From Desulfallas thermosapovorans DSM 6562 (GTDB taxonomy: Bacteria > Bacillota > Desulfotomaculia > Desulfotomaculales > Desulfallaceae): 64,000 nt of DNA. The notes beneath the pieces were generated by a model. The model had not been told where the DNA came from. It saw nothing but the letters and a program-made list of their open reading frames with translations, and did no database searches. This document shows, piece after piece, positions 60,282-64,000 of the stretch. The translations under genes were made by a program, and so were the position numbers. Position 1 is the first letter of the stretch. Every line of letters begins with the position of its first letter. Where the stretch lies: assembly GCF_008124625.1 (NCBI RefSeq), contig NZ_VNHM01000012.1:1-64000 (forward strand). The letters are read 5' to 3'.

Positions 60282-60330
60282 TGGTGCCGGGTGTTAAAAG
60301 GTTGAAAGTCAAAGGCTTTCAACCTTTTTT
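60282..60330 (+). repeat. GGTGCC repeat fused to a hairpin with T-run
   Basis: TGGTGCCGGGTGTTAAAAG (60282-60300) leads into stem AAAGGTTGAAAG (60297-60308) / CTTTCAACCTTT (60316-60327) and TTTTTT. The T-run means this repeat copy could act as a terminator. Confidence 0.75.
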
Positions 60331-60388
60331 ATACTTTAGAAAATTATGCTTGCCCTATTTATGGCAAGCGCCAAGGATTAAAGTACTG

Positions 60389-60425
60389 AAAAGCGCTCAG
60401 GCAGAACTTAAACGGGGGCGCTTTT
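60389..60425. terminator. weak hairpin after the second chemoreceptor gene
   Basis: AAAAGCGC (60389-60396) / GCGCTTTT (60418-60425), with a 21-base centre; on the minus strand it ends GCGCTTTTCAG. Possible terminator for the gene at 60445. Confidence 0.5.
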
Positions 60426-60444
60426 CTTATACTTGATAACGATT

Positions 60445-61830
60445 TTAAGTTAACTTCACATCTGCACCCAGTACGCCGGTCACTCCGCGCTTATCGCAAA
60501 TAGGCACCGAAACCGTTATGCATGGCTGCCGGGTAATGGCCGATATGTAAATTTCCGAGGTATATTTATCCCCGGCCATAGACCTGCGCCACCATTCCCT
60601 TACTCCGGCATAAGCCAATCCTGCGGGCGGCAGGGAAAAAATAAAATTCCCGGTATGGTCGTTTGACCAGATAGCCTCAAGATAGGGATGATCTTTTTTT
60701 ATACCGGTAAGTATATTTTCGTGCCGGTTTGGCTGCATATTGATAATATCTACCTGCCCGGCAGTATTGGTTAATAATTCCTTAACGGTTTTAATGCGTA
60801 AATCAATTTCTTGATTGATAACATACGACAACCGGTTTCTATCCGCCACCTGTTCCAGGTTGCCGGCCAGCTTGGACATCAGTTTGCCCGTGTTTTCTAT
60901 TTTTTCAAGGTCCTTAAACCGGGTTTCCAATGCCTCGGACGAACTCTGCAGGGATTTATTGGCCTCCAAAAAACTTTCAACGACAATATCGTTCACTCTT
61001 TGCAAAATTTTAAAACTACCGGTGAATGTCTCCTCAATGTCCTTTAACTGTTGTGCAACCATGGCAGAAGATTCAAGGCTGCCGGTGATACTGCTCACCA
61101 CCGTATCCACATTTGACTTCATACCTTCCAACAGATTGAAGGCCTGTCGAACCGCTCCGGCGGTATGATCGGAAAGTTTACCTATTTCCCCGGCCACCAC
61201 TGAAAACCCCCTGCCGTGCGCACCGGCCCGGGCAGCTTCGATAGACGCGTTTAAGGCAAGCATTTTGGTACGACCGGATATATCGCCAATATTCTCGGCT
61301 ATCAAACGCACTTCGGCAACCGCGCTTTCAAGAGTGTCAATATGCTGCTTCATCTCATTATTATCACCGGTAATGGCCTGTACCGTCTCATTTATCCTCC
61401 CCATGGCATCTTGCACACGGGAGGTCGCCTCTTTACTTGCCGAAAAGTCACCTTCAAGACCGGCACAGGTTTGCTGCAATGTCGCAGCCAAATCTTGCAT
61501 TTGCCTCAAAGCCTCTTTCATACCGCAAACCGAAGCTACGGAAGTCTCCACTTGATTGGACGCAGCCCTGACCTGCTGGGAAGTCAGCTGTATTTCCTGG
61601 GCCAGGGATCTAACTTTGGCCAGGAGTTCCTCCTGTGCCTCCGCCAGCTGTTTAAAGTCGGTGGAAGCAACTTCTTTATCTGTTGGAGGCAACTGAACAT
61701 ATTGCCAATTGTCAATATTTTTCTTTAATTCAATTATTATAATTTTATAACGTTTTCTCATATAACAATATGCTGCAATGCCCGTTGCTGCAGCCAATGA
61801 AAATCCACCGATAAATTCAAACCAAGCCAT
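60445..61830 (-). CDS. chemoreceptor-like protein with C-terminal Cache-like domain
   Basis: 461 residues in an unusual order: one N-terminal membrane helix ([19 protein letters not shown]), then a methyl-accepting signalling domain (tip [20 protein letters not shown]), then a C-terminal segment (about 350-461) like the ligand part of Cache domains: [34 protein letters not shown] and [20 protein letters not shown]. Normal receptors have the sensor first and outside the cell; here it would be cytoplasmic. AAGGGTGA before the ATG at 61830 sets the start. A promoter and a leader hairpin lie upstream. Confidence 0.88.
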   Translation of the reverse strand: MAWFEFIGGFSLAAATGIAAYCYMRKRYKIIIIELKKNIDNWQYVQLPPTDKEVASTDFKQLAEAQEELLAKVRSLAQEIQLTSQQVRAASNQVETSVASVCGMKEALRQMQDLAATLQQTCAGLEGDFSASKEATSRVQDAMGRINETVQAITGDNNEMKQHIDTLESAVAEVRLIAENIGDISGRTKMLALNASIEAARAGAHGRGFSVVAGEIGKLSDHTAGAVRQAFNLLEGMKSNVDTVVSSITGSLESSAMVAQQLKDIEETFTGSFKILQRVNDIVVESFLEANKSLQSSSEALETRFKDLEKIENTGKLMSKLAGNLEQVADRNRLSYVINQEIDLRIKTVKELLTNTAGQVDIINMQPNRHENILTGIKKDHPYLEAIWSNDHTGNFIFSLPPAGLAYAGVREWWRRSMAGDKYTSEIYISAITRQPCITVSVPICDKRGVTGVLGADVKLT

Positions 61831-61857
61831 TATAATCACCCTTTGCAGCATAAGCAC

Positions 61858-61884
61858 AAAAAGCTGCCCGCATACACGGACAGC
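61858..61884 (-). terminator. terminator or attenuator in the chemoreceptor leader
   Basis: Minus strand GCTGTCCG / CGGGCAGC (61863-61884), 6-nt loop, then TTTTT. It lies between a strong promoter and the gene start. A second hairpin, GAATACA-ATGA-TGTATTC (61899-61916), precedes it. It may end clpB transcripts, attenuate the chemoreceptor gene, or end a 75-nt RNA. Confidence 0.72.
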
Positions 61885-61937
61885 CTCTTTACTTGTTTGA
61901 ATACATCATTGTATTCTAATTATTTATGTTTAGCTGA

Positions 61938-61966
61938 ATTATAGTTTATGATATCTATTCTGTCAA
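61938..61966 (-). promoter_or_regulatory. sigma-A promoter upstream of the leader hairpins
   Basis: Minus strand TTGACA (61961-61966) and TATAAT (61938-61943), 17-bp spacer, both perfect. It begins 20 bp after the clpB stop. Confidence 0.88.
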
Positions 61967-61985
61967 CCTGTCTATAAGGAATAAT

Positions 61986-64000
<2,015 letters not shown>

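Noticed and set aside
61857-61935. c-di-GMP (GEMM) riboswitch ahead of the chemoreceptor
   Set aside because: The hairpins do not carry the conserved GEMM bases; I only support a generic leader or small RNA.

Overview
The window looks like chromosomal DNA of an endospore-forming, anaerobic Firmicute of the Desulfotomaculum/Peptococcaceae type. The pointers are a complete GerA-type germination operon, a CotE-like coat protein, a low-molecular-weight sulfite reductase, an ADP-forming acyl-CoA synthetase, a sigma-54-controlled CoA-transferase, the yqeK-rsfS-leuS neighbourhood, a T-box leader, strong purine-rich Shine-Dalgarno sites and many TTG/GTG starts. The genus is inference. There are no insertion sequences, prophage or CRISPR arrays; the variable parts are intergenic repeats and a few accessory genes.

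Layout. 1-580: start of a leftward rRNA operon with its promoter region. 580-7.5 kb: hotdog thioesterase, gap, a radical SAM protein, ArsR regulator, murJ, a PLC-like protein and a degenerate Enzyme I-like barrel. 7.6-11.3 kb: a tandem dynamin-like GTPase followed by three small, mostly coiled-coil proteins. 11.3-18.6 kb: RluA, DUF815 ATPase, HAD phosphatase, and an acyl-CoA ligase/DRTGG pair. 19-22.5 kb: DUF134/NifX-like/DUF5320 cluster, pspC, rhomboid, a lone hisG. 23-30 kb: LCP-like protein, leuS, an acyl-CoA ligase, a leucine T-box with a complete tRNA-Ala inside it, rsfS, yqeK, then a cluster of DnaA boxes. 30-40 kb: a chemoreceptor, the ger operon, a tiny-peptide transcription unit and a two-component system. 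40-48.6 kb: OLD-family nuclease, cotE, galE, a divergent PEP carboxykinase, a CoxE-like VWA protein and a small sulfite reductase. 48.8-53.5 kb: two alpha-glucan enzymes (GH77, GH57). 53.6-64 kb: Y-family polymerase, TPR protein, Asp23, a PAS-type sigma-54 activator beside its likely target CoA-transferase, an unusual chemoreceptor and the 3' part of clpB.

How the genes fit together. CoA-ester chemistry recurs: an ADP-forming ligase, an AMP-forming ligase behind a leucine-responsive T-box, and a CoA-transferase behind a -24/-12 promoter next to an enhancer-binding protein. This suggests use of short-chain or branched-chain acids for energy. Gap, PEPCK, GalE and the glucanotransferase/GH57 pair point to gluconeogenesis and storage glucan turnover. 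Spore genes are spread through the window.

Most unusual items: (1) a full tRNA-Ala(GGC), with G3:U70 and encoded CCA, nested between the F-box and antiterminator of a Leu(CUC) T-box; (2) six DnaA-box matches in 160 bp away from dnaA; (3) the double-dynamin operon with three small partners; (4) an Enzyme I C-domain that has lost its PEP and catalytic motifs; (5) a dispersed GGTGCCGGGTGTTGAA repeat family.
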